Shown piece after piece: positions 36,263-45,734 of a DNA stretch of 64,000 nt (positions are counted from its first letter, which is position 1; each line of letters starts with the position of its first letter). A program made the position numbers and the translations under genes. The stretch comes from an uncultured Lachnospiraceae bacterium (lineage in GTDB: Bacteria > Bacillota > Clostridia > Lachnospirales > Lachnospiraceae): NCBI GenBank assembly GCA_947564735.1, contig CANOEC010000003.1, positions 62,001 through 126,000 of the forward strand. Direction: 5' to 3'. The notes beneath the pieces were generated by a model that was given only the letters and a program-made list of their open reading frames with translations, was not told the origin of the DNA and ran no database searches.

Positions 36263-37575
36263 TCCTGTCTGCCTCTCTTTCTTCGGTTTTTGCTTTCCTT
36301 TCCCGTCTCTGTCTGCTCCTGTCCTCCTACTGTCTGTGTGTCTGCGGCAAATACTCCCGCATCTTTTAACTTGGTCATGCTGCCATTGATCAGATACAGG
36401 TTGCCGCCCTCCTCTTCGGGAATCGGATTCATGTTCTCCATCTCCCGGATGTCATTGGCAGAGAACCATCCGTTCTGCCTTCCGACAGAATAGCCTTTCA
36501 TCCGGCTTTCATAGTCGCCCCGTAAAAGCCCGTCCAGATTGAATTTTATGAAATATTTCCCTTTCTCCCCCGGGAGCAGGAGTGCCTTCTGCATCGACTG
36601 TTCCAGCCGCACCACCCACGGATCCAGTGTATATTTCACGAATTCCAAGGACTGCTGCTCAATATTGGAAAAACTCGACTTTTCCAAATCCCCGACCATA
36701 TGCGGGGGAATCCGATAAAGCCTTGCTATCTCATTAATCTGAAACTTCCTTGTCTCCAAAAACTGTGCTTCTTCCGGTGGAATCCCTATCTGCTGGTATT
36801 TCATTCCCTCCTCAAGCACCGCAATCTTGTGGGCATTGTTCGTTCCCCGGTACACAGCATTCCACGATTCCCTGACCTTTGACGGGTCTTTCAGCACACC
36901 CGGATGTTCAAGCACACCGCCGGGATTTGCACCATTGGCAAAAAAACTGGCACCATACTCCTCACAGGCAATCGACATGCCCACAGCATTCTTGGCCATT
37001 GCAATCGGAGAATATCCGATAAGACCGTCAAATCCAAGTCCGGGAATATGAAGCACATCATCATGCTTCAGCAGATACTGCCCGTTTCCCTTGAAATTCG
37101 GATTCTCTTCACTGCTCCTCGTATAGATATAATAAATCCTGCCGTGTTCGTCCCTCTCCACTTCCATCTTGTCCGGCAGAAGCGGATACAGCCCGAGTAC
37201 CCGCCCTGCTCCGTCCCTGATTATCTGTGCATAGGCATTTCCCCAGATCAGGAGATGGCTCATCAGTGTTTCCCTGAACACAAAGGAAGTCATCTCCGGG
37301 TTCGGCTCATCATGCAGGAGATAATACAGCGGATGTCCATGCACCAGCTCTTTTCCGCCATCATCCCTGTACTCATATACATGAAGGGGCAACTGCGCAA
37401 CCGCCTCCGCAAGAATCCTGACACACGCATACACCGCCGTGGTCTGCATTGCAGTCCTTTCATTTACAGGTTTGCCGCTTGTAGTCCTGCCAAAAAAGAA
37501 CGAATATCCGCTTCCCACAGAATCCACGGGTTTATCCCTCGCCTGTCCAAAACCAAATAAACTCTTTATTCCCAT
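36259..37575 (-). CDS. phage portal protein
   Basis: 438 residues of the HK97-type portal family: NERTAMQTTAVYACVRILAE, WGNAYAQIIRD, HIPGLGFDGLIGYSPI and a LYRIPPHMVGDLEKSSFSN segment. It forms the dodecameric ring for DNA entry. GGGAGG lies 5 nt before the ATG at 37575; a GTG at 37581 is less likely. Confidence 0.95.
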   Translation of the reverse strand: MGIKSLFGFGQARDKPVDSVGSGYSFFFGRTTSGKPVNERTAMQTTAVYACVRILAEAVAQLPLHVYEYRDDGGKELVHGHPLYYLLHDEPNPEMTSFVFRETLMSHLLIWGNAYAQIIRDGAGRVLGLYPLLPDKMEVERDEHGRIYYIYTRSSEENPNFKGNGQYLLKHDDVLHIPGLGFDGLIGYSPIAMAKNAVGMSIACEEYGASFFANGANPGGVLEHPGVLKDPSKVRESWNAVYRGTNNAHKIAVLEEGMKYQQIGIPPEEAQFLETRKFQINEIARLYRIPPHMVGDLEKSSFSNIEQQSLEFVKYTLDPWVVRLEQSMQKALLLPGEKGKYFIKFNLDGLLRGDYESRMKGYSVGRQNGWFSANDIREMENMNPIPEEEGGNLYLINGSMTKLKDAGVFAADTQTVGGQEQTETGKESKNRRKRGRQE

Positions 37576-37596
37576 AGACACCTCCCAAAATGGTAC

Positions 37597-37623
37597 AAAA
37601 AAAGCACCTCAAACCGAGATGCT
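37597..37623 (-). terminator. terminator after the PIN/NYN-like gene
   Basis: AGCAtCTC, a 5-nt loop, GAGgTGCT, then seven T on the minus strand, 18 bp after the PIN-like stop and just before the portal gene. Confidence 0.8.
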
Positions 37624-37640
37624 CTTATACTGAACCCGCA

Positions 37641-38105
37641 CTAACAGTATTTTATTGCTTTCCTCAAAGCCAGATATCCGGCAGACAATCCATATTTTCT
37701 CTGATATCTTTCCACGAGGGCTTTATATCCCTTATCTTGGCTTATAACATATATTTTCTGGTAAGTTTTCCTGTTCTTTACTTTATTTCCCAGAATCGCC
37801 TTGATCCTGTTATCAACGGCATTCTCTCCGGGATTAACCATGATAATGTTAATTTTCCCGCCATACTTCCTTCGCAGATTATCCCTCAGCCCGGGCTGTG
37901 AAACAAAAACTAATACTTTACCAAAAGTACCGATTTTATCCAAACCGTCCAGTCCCTCATAAACATGGTTATCCCCGTCTACCAAATACAGTACATTAAA
38001 TATATCTTCCTCATATTCATCATCCCAATACGAATCTCTTAATGCCTGTTCATAAAATCTTTCTTCTTCAAGCATCCCCATGTAAAATTCTGCATCATCA
38101 CCCAT
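37641..38105 (-). CDS. PIN/NYN-like putative nuclease encoded as a moron
   Basis: 154 residues. An acidic N-terminal ~35 residues precede a Rossmann-like domain: NVLYLVDGDNHVYEGLDGLD (first acidic site), KVLVFVSQPGL, KINIIMVNPGENAVDNRIK (second acidic site), YVISQDKGYKALVERYQRK (third), ending LRKAIKYC. This pattern is that of NYN/PIN-like RNA nucleases. It breaks the terminase-portal order, has its own promoter (38,121-38,150) and terminator (37,597-37,623), and its DNA looks more AT-rich than its neighbours. It is probably expressed in the lysogen; a defence or exclusion role is inference. Confidence 0.65.
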   Translation of the reverse strand: MGDDAEFYMGMLEEERFYEQALRDSYWDDEYEEDIFNVLYLVDGDNHVYEGLDGLDKIGTFGKVLVFVSQPGLRDNLRRKYGGKINIIMVNPGENAVDNRIKAILGNKVKNRKTYQKIYVISQDKGYKALVERYQRKYGLSAGYLALRKAIKYC

Positions 38106-38120
38106 TCTGCCACTCCCTTA

Positions 38121-38150
38121 AATATAGTCTTTAAGAAAATGATATCACAA
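38121..38150 (-). promoter_or_regulatory. promoter of the PIN/NYN-like moron
   Basis: TTGTGA (38,145-38,150), 18 bp, TATATT (38,121-38,126), in the 56-bp gap between the terminase stop and the moron start. Confidence 0.6.
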
Positions 38151-38161
38151 CTCCCATACTA

Positions 38162-39712
38162 TTAAAATATTAAAATTCCACGGTCATCATATACGCTGCC
38201 TTCTCCTCCCTGATTCCGTATTGCCCTGTCAAGAGCCATGACCGTTGCTACGGCAGCATCGATTTTCTCCGTAGATTTTTCCTTATCCATCTTGATATTC
38301 CCTGCAGGGTCATTTCTTACAAATACATTATCCATCATCCATCGGAGAACCTTATGCCCTCCGTGGGCAATCCTCTCTTCCAGTGTCAGCTTCATCAGTT
38401 CCTTTGTCGGAGGGCTCATATCTTTATAACCCTGACCGAAAGGCACTACTGTAAAACCCATACCCTCCAAGTCCTGCACCATCTGTGTCGCACCCCATCG
38501 GTCAAACGCTATCTCCATGATATGGTATTTCGTTCCAAGTTCCTCAATAAAGTTCTCGATGTAACCGTAATGGATGACATTCCCTTCCGTGGTAAGCAGA
38601 CACCCCTCTGCCACCCACACATCATATGGGACGTGGTCACGCCTTACCCTCAGACGCATATTATCCTCGGGAATCCAGCAGTACGGAAGAATCATATATT
38701 TTTCCGTATCGCCTCTCGGAGGGAATACAAGCACGAATGCTGTAATATCCGTGGAACTTGAAAGGTCAAGTCCGCCGTAGCACTCCCTTCCAAGCAGCTC
38801 CCCCTCATCCACCGGGAATGCACACGCATCCCATTTGTCCATCTGCATCCATCTCGTACTCTGCTTTACCCATTGGTTCAGGCGCAGCTGCCGGAAAATG
38901 TTCTCCTCCGCAGCATTCTCCTTTGCACTGATATAAGCATTCCGTACTTTTTCTATATCAATCGTGCTTCCGAGTGACGGATTAGCTTTATGCCATACCT
39001 CCTCGCTCGACCAGTCATCTTCATCCGCTGCCCCATAAATAACGGGATAGAAGGTCGGATCTGTCTTCCTGCCCTCAATGATATCCAAGGCTTTCTGATG
39101 CTGCTCGAAACACACCGAATTCCTGTCATTCCCCGCCGTTGTTATCAGAAAGAACAACGGCTGTGTCCGTGCATCGCCGGAGCCTTTTGTCATGACATCG
39201 AACAGTTCCCGGTTCGGCTGTGCATGGAGTTCATCAAAAATTACCGCATGGACATTAAGCCCATGCTTCGTGTATGCCTCCGCTGAAAGCACTTGATAGA
39301 AGCTGTTGGTCGGTTTATACACGAGCCGCTTGACCGACATGACCGGCTTGATTCTTTTTTTCAGCGCCGGACACTGCTCCACCATATCTACCGCAACATC
39401 AAATACGATAGAAGCCTGCTGCCTGTCTGATGCACAGCCGTAAACCTCTGCACCCCACTCTCCATCGCCACAGGTCATGTAGAGTGCAACCGCAGCTGCC
39501 AGTTCTGACTTGCCGTTTTTCTTCGGTATCTCGCAATAACAAGTATTATACTGCCTGTACCCGTTTTCCTTGACCGTACCGTAAAGATTACGGATAATTT
39601 TATCCTGCCACGGTAGAAGTTCGAATGGAACGCCCCGCCACTTTCCCTTTGTATGCTTCAGGCAGTTGATAAAGTTTACTGCATGATCCGCTTTTGCCTT
39701 ATCAAACATCAT
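38162..39712 (-). CDS. terminase large subunit
   Basis: 516 residues: packaging ATPase and nuclease. The N-terminal ATPase has an atypical Walker A (IPKKNGKSELAAAVAL) and Walker B (VIFDELHAQ); the C-terminal RNase H-like nuclease has acidic residues in GGLDLSSSTDITAF and further downstream. Overlaps the small subunit gene by 4 bp. Confidence 0.95.
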   Translation of the reverse strand: MMFDKAKADHAVNFINCLKHTKGKWRGVPFELLPWQDKIIRNLYGTVKENGYRQYNTCYCEIPKKNGKSELAAAVALYMTCGDGEWGAEVYGCASDRQQASIVFDVAVDMVEQCPALKKRIKPVMSVKRLVYKPTNSFYQVLSAEAYTKHGLNVHAVIFDELHAQPNRELFDVMTKGSGDARTQPLFFLITTAGNDRNSVCFEQHQKALDIIEGRKTDPTFYPVIYGAADEDDWSSEEVWHKANPSLGSTIDIEKVRNAYISAKENAAEENIFRQLRLNQWVKQSTRWMQMDKWDACAFPVDEGELLGRECYGGLDLSSSTDITAFVLVFPPRGDTEKYMILPYCWIPEDNMRLRVRRDHVPYDVWVAEGCLLTTEGNVIHYGYIENFIEELGTKYHIMEIAFDRWGATQMVQDLEGMGFTVVPFGQGYKDMSPPTKELMKLTLEERIAHGGHKVLRWMMDNVFVRNDPAGNIKMDKEKSTEKIDAAVATVMALDRAIRNQGGEGSVYDDRGILIF

Positions 39713-40188
39713 GAGCCACCGCCTTTCACCAGCAGAAGTTCCATCTCGTCACTCTGCTCATCTTTGCCGCTGTCAGAAACAATACGGCTTCTCGCAGATG
39801 GAGTAAGTCCAAACTGCTCACAGAATTTATTCATAATCTTAAGATAGGTCTGCGCAATGGAAACCTGTGGAACCTGCTGCCAGTATCCGCTTGGTGTCTT
39901 GACAATCGTTCCGTGCTGCGTGATAAATTCTTCTGCCTCCTTCCACCGGGCATATGCTTGACAGTATCCTGCAAAAGCCGCCATATCAATCTCAGTAAGA
40001 ATACCAAGATGCTCCAGCTGTTTCGCCATCCGCTTCCATTCCTTTTTTGCTTCTTCCTCAAGCCATGTGGGACAACGGGGAGCCTTCTTTTCAGGCTTCG
40101 GCTCGGCCGTGTTAATCGCCCTCTTCCCCGGATTCCCTTCAAGCACCTTGACCGCTGTCGGCTTCGGCTTTCTCCCTCTCTGTGCCAT
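39709..40188 (-). CDS. terminase small subunit, P27 family
   Basis: 159 residues, starting RGRKPKPTAVKVLEGNPGKR and containing PTWLEEEAKKEWKRMA, typical of P27-type small terminases that select the DNA end for packaging. GAGGGG precedes the ATG. Confidence 0.93.
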   Translation of the reverse strand: MAQRGRKPKPTAVKVLEGNPGKRAINTAEPKPEKKAPRCPTWLEEEAKKEWKRMAKQLEHLGILTEIDMAAFAGYCQAYARWKEAEEFITQHGTIVKTPSGYWQQVPQVSIAQTYLKIMNKFCEQFGLTPSARSRIVSDSGKDEQSDEMELLLVKGGGS

Positions 40189-40266
40189 TGCCCCTCACCT
40201 CCTCCGTAAAAATGATACGTAAAAAGACCTCCGAAGAAGCCTTTTATCCTTTCTTATGCTTTTTAC

Positions 40267-40704
40267 TTAATTTACTTTAAAAAGGTAACCGTGTTTCTTC
40301 TCGAATTCATCGCTTCCCCAAGCCCTGCCCTGTGTGTTGTATTCGGTCATGCCCTCAATCGTGCATCCGTTCTGTGTAAATATCCATGCACTGTCAACCG
40401 CGCTGCTCCATCCTGATGCAAAAATGAACTTCTCAATCCCGTATTTTCTGAAAAGCTCTATCAGTGTTTTCTCATCCCTGTAATCGTGGCACTCGCTGAT
40501 GGCAATGTATTCGTTGCCCCTCTCTGCCGCCTCGCTTAAGAATCTGTAAATCCTGCCGTATTCCTCGCCTTTCTCAATCACCGTTGCTTTCCACATTTGG
40601 TATGCTTTCCTTGCCGTTTCCCTTTCTTCCTCGGTGGCTGCCGCATTGTAGTTTGCCTTTATTTCCTGTTCCTTTTTGATATCCTCTGCAAAAATGTTGT
40701 TCAT
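40267..40704 (-). CDS. conserved phage protein, function unknown
   Basis: 145 residues from the ATG at 40704 (AAGGAGG upstream). Helical first third, then an alpha/beta part (YIAISECHDYRDEKTLIELF, FIFASGWSSAVDSAW) ending in GYLFKVN. Small proteins of this type accompany methylase clusters in clostridial mobile elements. No activity can be assigned. Confidence 0.65.
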   Translation of the reverse strand: MNNIFAEDIKKEQEIKANYNAAATEEERETARKAYQMWKATVIEKGEEYGRIYRFLSEAAERGNEYIAISECHDYRDEKTLIELFRKYGIEKFIFASGWSSAVDSAWIFTQNGCTIEGMTEYNTQGRAWGSDEFEKKHGYLFKVN

Positions 40705-40817
40705 GAATGTGTGCCTCCTTTTCTTTTGGTAGGTACATATTCGCTCTAAACCGGGGATATATCCAGTTATATCTGTGCTATAATGTACACAAATTACCCG
40801 AAAATCAATTGTGTACA

Positions 40818-41018
40818 TTACCCTGCATAGCATCGGTGAATGGTTTCAATAATCTGCTCCTGTTCCTCCGCTCCCACACCGATGCTTTCCAATGCCTCCC
40901 TCGTTCCGCAGTCGGGGCAGATGGCGGTTCTGCCATCCACCCTCGAAAGTGCAGGGGCATTGTGGTAGATGCATCCGCATTTCGGGCATTTCCTTATCCG
41001 AAAAATATTATCCTTCAT
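40818..41018 (-). CDS. small zinc-ribbon protein
   Basis: 66 residues with two CxxC knuckles (RKCPKCGCIYH and ICPDCGTREAL) forming a zinc ribbon, then a short acidic helix. Possibly a nucleic-acid or protein adaptor; no known role. Confidence 0.7.
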   Translation of the reverse strand: MKDNIFRIRKCPKCGCIYHNAPALSRVDGRTAICPDCGTREALESIGVGAEEQEQIIETIHRCYAG

Positions 41019-41170
41019 GGCAGCTCCCCTTTCCGCTTTTCTTCAGGGCATCCATGATCGGTCTGCTGTCCAGACCGAAATCCCTGTCTCTATATCACTC
41101 TGAAGACACATATTATCCAGTTATTTCCCGCCATAAATCTGACAAATATCACCATGATATATTGTGTATG

Positions 41171-41503
41171 TTATGAAGCCCCAGCATGCTCCTCAATAGC
41201 CTGAACTACCTTTGCCAGTTCCTCTTTGGGAAGCTGCGACATTCCTTTCCAGAAAGCCGCCTCCTTCCTATCCTTAAAAATAGGATGAGGCATCATGTCA
41301 CTTCCGACCAGATAATCTGCGCTGATCCCGTAAACGTCCATCAGTGCTGTCACATCACCTGTCCTGACCTTCACTTTCCCGCGTTCAATATCCCTAATCC
41401 TCTGCGGTTTTATCTTGGTCTTCTCTGCTAATTCCTTCACGGAAACCCCCAGCATTTCTCTGAACTTTCTGAAACGTTCATTAACTATATCCATATTTTC
41501 CAT
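41171..41503 (-). CDS. XRE-family transcriptional regulator
   Basis: 110 residues. Helix-turn-helix KFREMLGVSVKELAEKTKI, then IKPQRIRDIERGKVKV, in the first 60 residues; the rest is a helical dimerisation part. GTGAAAGG lies before the ATG at 41503; Met at 41494 is an alternative. Probably controls the accessory/methylase block. Confidence 0.8.
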   Translation of the reverse strand: MENMDIVNERFRKFREMLGVSVKELAEKTKIKPQRIRDIERGKVKVRTGDVTALMDVYGISADYLVGSDMMPHPIFKDRKEAAFWKGMSQLPKEELAKVVQAIEEHAGAS

Positions 41504-41529
41504 CCTTTCACAGGTAGCCCTGCCCATAA

Positions 41530-41766
41530 TCATTCCCCTTCCGGGGAAAGTTTCTCACACGCATCCTCACCATATACAATCCCAAGCCTTCCCTCTCCAT
41601 CCCAATCGACGTGGATGGTCCCGGTATCGTCCACAACGCTTACTGTTCCTTCCGTTCCTGCGGGGATATTCCTATATGGATCTTCGAGCCGGACAAGGCG
41701 GACTCTGGTACCCGGCGGATACTGTACTTTAATTTTATCAACAATCTCCTGCTTTGGAAAAATCAT
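41530..41766 (-). CDS. DUF4314 protein
   Basis: 78 residues, a small SH3-like beta barrel: YPPGTRVRLVRLEDPY, GTEGTVSVVDDTGTIHVDWD. Common in clostridial phages and conjugative elements; role unknown. Confidence 0.8.
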   Translation of the reverse strand: MIFPKQEIVDKIKVQYPPGTRVRLVRLEDPYRNIPAGTEGTVSVVDDTGTIHVDWDGEGRLGIVYGEDACEKLSPEGE

Positions 41767-41767
41767 A

Positions 41768-42553
41768 TCACTCCGCCTCCCTTTCCGCTTTTCTCCTTGC
41801 CTGTGCTTCCTGCCATTTTACCCTGTCGTCATCCGTCCTGAAAGCTGTGTGTCCTTTAAGATTCTCAAGCAGCACTTTCCTCGTCTCTTTGGCATCTTTT
41901 CCGTCAAACCCGAGCCGGACAAGCCAGACTCTCATATAATATTTTTCATTTTCCTCTATGGTCTCCTTTGCGGAAATCCTTTTCTGTTCCTTCGCCTGTT
42001 TCACTACCGCCGCTGCGAATTCAGTATAAGCACTGACTTTTGCCGGTTCCGTGCTGTATGGGAATCCCGAAAAAATGATGCACCCGTCTTGGAAGGAAAA
42101 ACCCCTGCCGTAATCCCCATACCCCGTTATGAAAGAAACCGCTTCTTCTGCAGTGGCAAACTGCGCGCTTTCCAATTCCGTGATGAGTGCATCCGCCGCT
42201 TTGAACCCCTCATTCCTGACAGCTTTGTTTATAAGATACTGCTTGGAATGTATGAGGTTTAAGAGATTTATGATTCCCTGCGGTCCGAACCCTTCAAGCG
42301 GAATCTTTATCTCCATTGCCCCTGTTCCCTCTGATTCCTCGTCTTCCATAAATCCGTTTTCCTGAAGCATCTGCACGACTTCCTCCCCCTTCTGCTCATC
42401 CTCCGTGTGGATGATCCCTTCCCTGTCTACCGTAAAGCCGCCGATCCTGTAACCGAATGTGGGCGGCCCGAGGTAGACCGACTGTTCTCCGAAAAACCCT
42501 GCAATGGCTTTTGCGATGGCTTTTCTGTCTGTTGATGCTGTTCTAATCTCCAT
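41768..42553 (-). CDS. conserved mobile-element protein ('virulence-related' type)
   Basis: 261 residues from the ATG at 42553 (AAAGGAGG upstream). N-terminal MEIRTASTDRKAIAKAIAGF and GPPTFGYRIGGFTVDREG are typical of a protein often labelled virulence-related in clostridial elements, though no virulence activity is shown. The end is charged (QEAQARRKAEREAE). It sits between DUF4314 and the cytosine methylase. Confidence 0.65.
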   Translation of the reverse strand: MEIRTASTDRKAIAKAIAGFFGEQSVYLGPPTFGYRIGGFTVDREGIIHTEDEQKGEEVVQMLQENGFMEDEESEGTGAMEIKIPLEGFGPQGIINLLNLIHSKQYLINKAVRNEGFKAADALITELESAQFATAEEAVSFITGYGDYGRGFSFQDGCIIFSGFPYSTEPAKVSAYTEFAAAVVKQAKEQKRISAKETIEENEKYYMRVWLVRLGFDGKDAKETRKVLLENLKGHTAFRTDDDRVKWQEAQARRKAEREAE

Positions 42554-42636
42554 AATCTGTGCCTCCTTTTCTTTTGGTAGTAAGCATATTACCTCTGAAA
42601 GCACATTATATCCAGTTATTTTTCCATATTTTCCAC

Positions 42637-44043
42637 TTAATCTCTGGACTCCGGCAGTGCCATTGCCACGGCATATGCCACCGTTGCCGTTACTGCATTT
42701 CCTGCCTGTTTATAGAGCTGTGCATCCGAATTAACCGAAGCCGCCCTGTCAAACAGTTCTTCGGGGAATCCCTGCAGCCGGAAGCACTCCCTCGGAGTCA
42801 ACCTTCGGATGCGGCCGCACTTCCCGATCGTACCCATCTGCCCGGAACAGTCCAGCGTCTGCGAACATCCTTTTCCTACCCTTCCACGCCTTGTGGGGCT
42901 TTCAGGATAGGCAAGGCTGATGCCGTCGCCAACATGGGCTTCATCGTATCCCTGTTTTGTACCGTTTCTCACTTTAAGTGACGGATCGGATTTTTCGCCA
43001 AGAAACACACCGTGGCGGTCCTGTGAGGTAAGCGTGAACATGGGCTCGCCGTCTTCCTTCATCCGCCTTCCGTTCTGCCGTTTCTCCATTCTCTCCGGAG
43101 TAAGCACGGGACGGACCTCAAGCACTGCAGAATTCATCGCCGTATGGTTGGTCATCCCCGCCGTATACCTTGCGGTCAGGCAGCGCGCCGTATCCGTGAC
43201 CTTCGGGGAATGGTTGCACTGGTCAATGAAACGGTACTCCTTATCTCCTTCCACAACCGCATTGGTGGTCTGGTTTCGGTTGATGCCACGGTAGTCGCTT
43301 GCCGCAATGGCTCCGGCATTCTCCCTTTTTCCCACCACGCCGTCATTCCTGTTGTAGCCGACAAGGTAAAGCCCCGTCTTTGCACCCACGCCCCCTGCAT
43401 TGCCGACAAGCGTAGCGGATATCCCGTCCGTCCCATACACACGGTATCCCTGCATCCCTCCTACAAGCTGGTTAAGAGCTGCTGCGTTTTCTCCGCTGAA
43501 AGGTAATATTTCTCGTCTACCTCTGCTTCTAAGATTTGCGATAATGAACACGCGCTCCCTGTTCTGGGGGACTCCGAAGTCTTTCGAATTAAGCACCTGC
43601 CACCGACAGTCATACCCTGCTTCGTCCATTTCAGACAGAACGGCAGCAAAGTCGAATCCTGAATTAATCGATAACAGGTTCTTAACGTTCTCAACAAGAA
43701 GGTATGCGGGCTTATCAATTTCTTTTTTGCCTTTGATGAGGTCAATAATGTTAAAATAAATCCCACTTCTTTTTCCGACCAGTCCCCGCTGTTTTCCCGC
43801 AACGGAGATGTCTTGGCAGGGGAATCCGAAACACCAGATGTCCGCATATGGGACGTCTCCGGGTTTAAGTTTTGTGACGTCATCTGCTTTCCACTCTCCT
43901 TCCGTATCATACATGGCCTCATACGATGCCCTCGCAAACTTGTCATATTCACAGTAGCCGATGCATTTATGCCCGGCGGTTTCAAGTCCGAGCCGGAAAC
44001 CGCCGATGCCCGAACATAAATCAAGGAAGGTCATCTGCTTCAT
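42637..44043 (-). CDS. DNA (cytosine-5) methyltransferase
   Basis: 468 residues. Motif I LDLCSGIGGFRLGLE, motif IV GFPCQDIS (catalytic Cys), motif VI LLVENVKNL, motif VIII QNRERVFIIA, and C-terminal motifs IX-X with QAGNAVTATVA. A long target-recognition region carries repeated T/A-L-T-x-R/D-type stretches. No cognate nuclease is adjacent, so it probably protects phage DNA. The ATG at 44043 has GGGAGG 8 nt upstream; the gene overlaps the next methylase by 23 bp. Confidence 0.93.
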   Translation of the reverse strand: MKQMTFLDLCSGIGGFRLGLETAGHKCIGYCEYDKFARASYEAMYDTEGEWKADDVTKLKPGDVPYADIWCFGFPCQDISVAGKQRGLVGKRSGIYFNIIDLIKGKKEIDKPAYLLVENVKNLLSINSGFDFAAVLSEMDEAGYDCRWQVLNSKDFGVPQNRERVFIIANLRSRGRREILPFSGENAAALNQLVGGMQGYRVYGTDGISATLVGNAGGVGAKTGLYLVGYNRNDGVVGKRENAGAIAASDYRGINRNQTTNAVVEGDKEYRFIDQCNHSPKVTDTARCLTARYTAGMTNHTAMNSAVLEVRPVLTPERMEKRQNGRRMKEDGEPMFTLTSQDRHGVFLGEKSDPSLKVRNGTKQGYDEAHVGDGISLAYPESPTRRGRVGKGCSQTLDCSGQMGTIGKCGRIRRLTPRECFRLQGFPEELFDRAASVNSDAQLYKQAGNAVTATVAYAVAMALPESRD

Positions 44044-45277
44044 TACAGCCACCTCCCTTAAAAAGTTCCGTATATTTTACTTCTGCCCCGTCACGGATTA
44101 CGCTGATTCCGTCCGTGCTTCCCCGCTGTTCAATGTATCTGTTTACGATGACATCAACGAACTTCTCCTCAAGCTCTATGCCGTAACAGATGCGTCCTGT
44201 CTGCTCACACGCCATAAGGGTGGAGCCGGAGCCGAGGAACGGATCAAGCACGATGCAGTTGGACATACACGAATTCTGAATCGGGTACGCCATCAGCGCC
44301 ACCGGCTTCATGGTCGGATGCTCCTTGGAGGATTTCGGACGGTCATACTCCCATACGGTTGTCTGCTTCCTGTCGGAATACCACTGGTGCTTCCCGCCTT
44401 TCTTCCAGCCGAACAGGCACGGCTCATGCATCCATTGGTACGGACTTCTCCCAAGCACCAGCGCATTCTTCTTCCAGATGCAGCACCCGGACAGGTAAAA
44501 TCCCGCATCCTGAAATGCCTTCCTGAAATTAAGCCCTTCCGTGTCGGCGTGGAACACATAAATGGAAGCATCCTGCTCCATCGACTGCTCCATATTTACA
44601 AAGGCAGCAAAAAGGAATTTATAAAAATCCTCCGGCGCCATGTTGTCATTTTTTATCTTCCCGGCAGTCTCTTCCACATTCACATTGTAAGGCGGATCGG
44701 TCAGCACCATATTGGCACGCTTCCCGTCCATTAAAATATCGTATGTCTCCGGCTTTATGGAATCGCCGCATATGACACGGTGTCTGCAGAGCAGCCAGAC
44801 ATCCCCCGCCTTTGCGACACACGGCTTTTTCAGTTCCGCATCCACATCAAAATCATCTTCCTTGATTTTCCTGTCATGGACGGAATTAAAAAGCTGCTCG
44901 ATTTCAGGCGGCTCAAAGCCTGTAATGCCGACATCAAAGCTGCTGTTCTCCAAATCTTTGATGAGTTCTGCCAGAAGTTCCTTGTTCCATTCGCCCGTTA
45001 TCTTATTGAGTGCCACATTGAGTGCCTTCTCTTTGGTCTTGTCAATGTCAATCACGATGCAGTCAATCTCATCAAAGCCCAAATCGGAAAGCACCGTAAC
45101 TCTCTGGTGTCCGCCGATAATCGTCATGTCTGAATTCACAATAACAGGTTCCACGTAGCCAAACTCCGTTATGGAATTTTTGATTTTCTCATATTCCTTA
45201 TCACCCGGCTTCAGCTTCTTTCTCGGATTATATGCCGCCGGAATGAGTTCTTTTATTTTATGTTTCTCAAATTTCAT
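44021..45277 (-). CDS. ParB-like domain fused to an adenine/N4-cytosine DNA methyltransferase
   Basis: 418 residues from the ATG at 45277. Residues 1 to about 120 are a ParB/Srx-type domain (IGGHQRVTVLSDLGF at 54-68). Residues about 150-400 are an amino-methyltransferase: LTDPPYNVNV (DPPY at 194-197) precedes the AdoMet site DPFLGSGSTLMACEQTG, i.e. beta-class order. Frequent in phages as an orphan modifier; target unknown. Overlaps the sigma-like/zinc gene by 11 bp. Confidence 0.92.
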   Translation of the reverse strand: MKFEKHKIKELIPAAYNPRKKLKPGDKEYEKIKNSITEFGYVEPVIVNSDMTIIGGHQRVTVLSDLGFDEIDCIVIDIDKTKEKALNVALNKITGEWNKELLAELIKDLENSSFDVGITGFEPPEIEQLFNSVHDRKIKEDDFDVDAELKKPCVAKAGDVWLLCRHRVICGDSIKPETYDILMDGKRANMVLTDPPYNVNVEETAGKIKNDNMAPEDFYKFLFAAFVNMEQSMEQDASIYVFHADTEGLNFRKAFQDAGFYLSGCCIWKKNALVLGRSPYQWMHEPCLFGWKKGGKHQWYSDRKQTTVWEYDRPKSSKEHPTMKPVALMAYPIQNSCMSNCIVLDPFLGSGSTLMACEQTGRICYGIELEEKFVDVIVNRYIEQRGSTDGISVIRDGAEVKYTELFKGGGCNEADDLP

Positions 45278-45707
45278 CTTCCCCGTCCCTCCAAAATCTG
45301 TATTTGATATAGCAGTCATGGCTGCAGAATTTCCTGTTCTTATTCCCATAGGAGATAAACCGTCTCCCGCAGTTTCCGCAGACCAGCTCGTAGCTGGCTT
45401 CCCTACTCTTCTTTACAGCTTCCGGGTGCTGCTTCCACCATTCTCTCCTGCACTTCTCTGAGCAGAACTTTTTTGGCCTGCCCGTTTTCGGCTGCATGAT
45501 GCTTCCCCCGCAGTAAAGGCACGCCTCACCCTGCTCTATCCGAAGCCTCACATTTTTTGTGAGTACCGAAGCATATCCCGTCAGGTTATGGCTCTTGCAG
45601 TAATTCCTCACAATGTCACGGGAAAGTCCGACCACCGTTCCTATTGATTTGTATCCCACGCCCTTAAGGCGCATCTCCACAATCTGTTTTGCCTGTGCAT
45701 CCGTCAT
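45267..45707 (-). CDS. sigma-4-like HTH plus zinc-finger protein
   Basis: 146 residues. An N-terminal helix-turn-helix (DAQAKQIVEMRLKGVGYKSI, then VGLSRDIVRNYCKSHNL) is followed by two zinc modules (CLYCGGS...CSEKCRREWW and CGNCGRRF...CSHDCYIKYRF). Likely a DNA-binding regulator or packaging accessory protein. GGAG lies before the ATG at 45707. Confidence 0.7.
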   Translation of the reverse strand: MTDAQAKQIVEMRLKGVGYKSIGTVVGLSRDIVRNYCKSHNLTGYASVLTKNVRLRIEQGEACLYCGGSIMQPKTGRPKKFCSEKCRREWWKQHPEAVKKSREASYELVCGNCGRRFISYGNKNRKFCSHDCYIKYRFWRDGEDEI

Positions 45708-45734
45708 CCTTTCTCCACTCCTTTCGGCACACAT

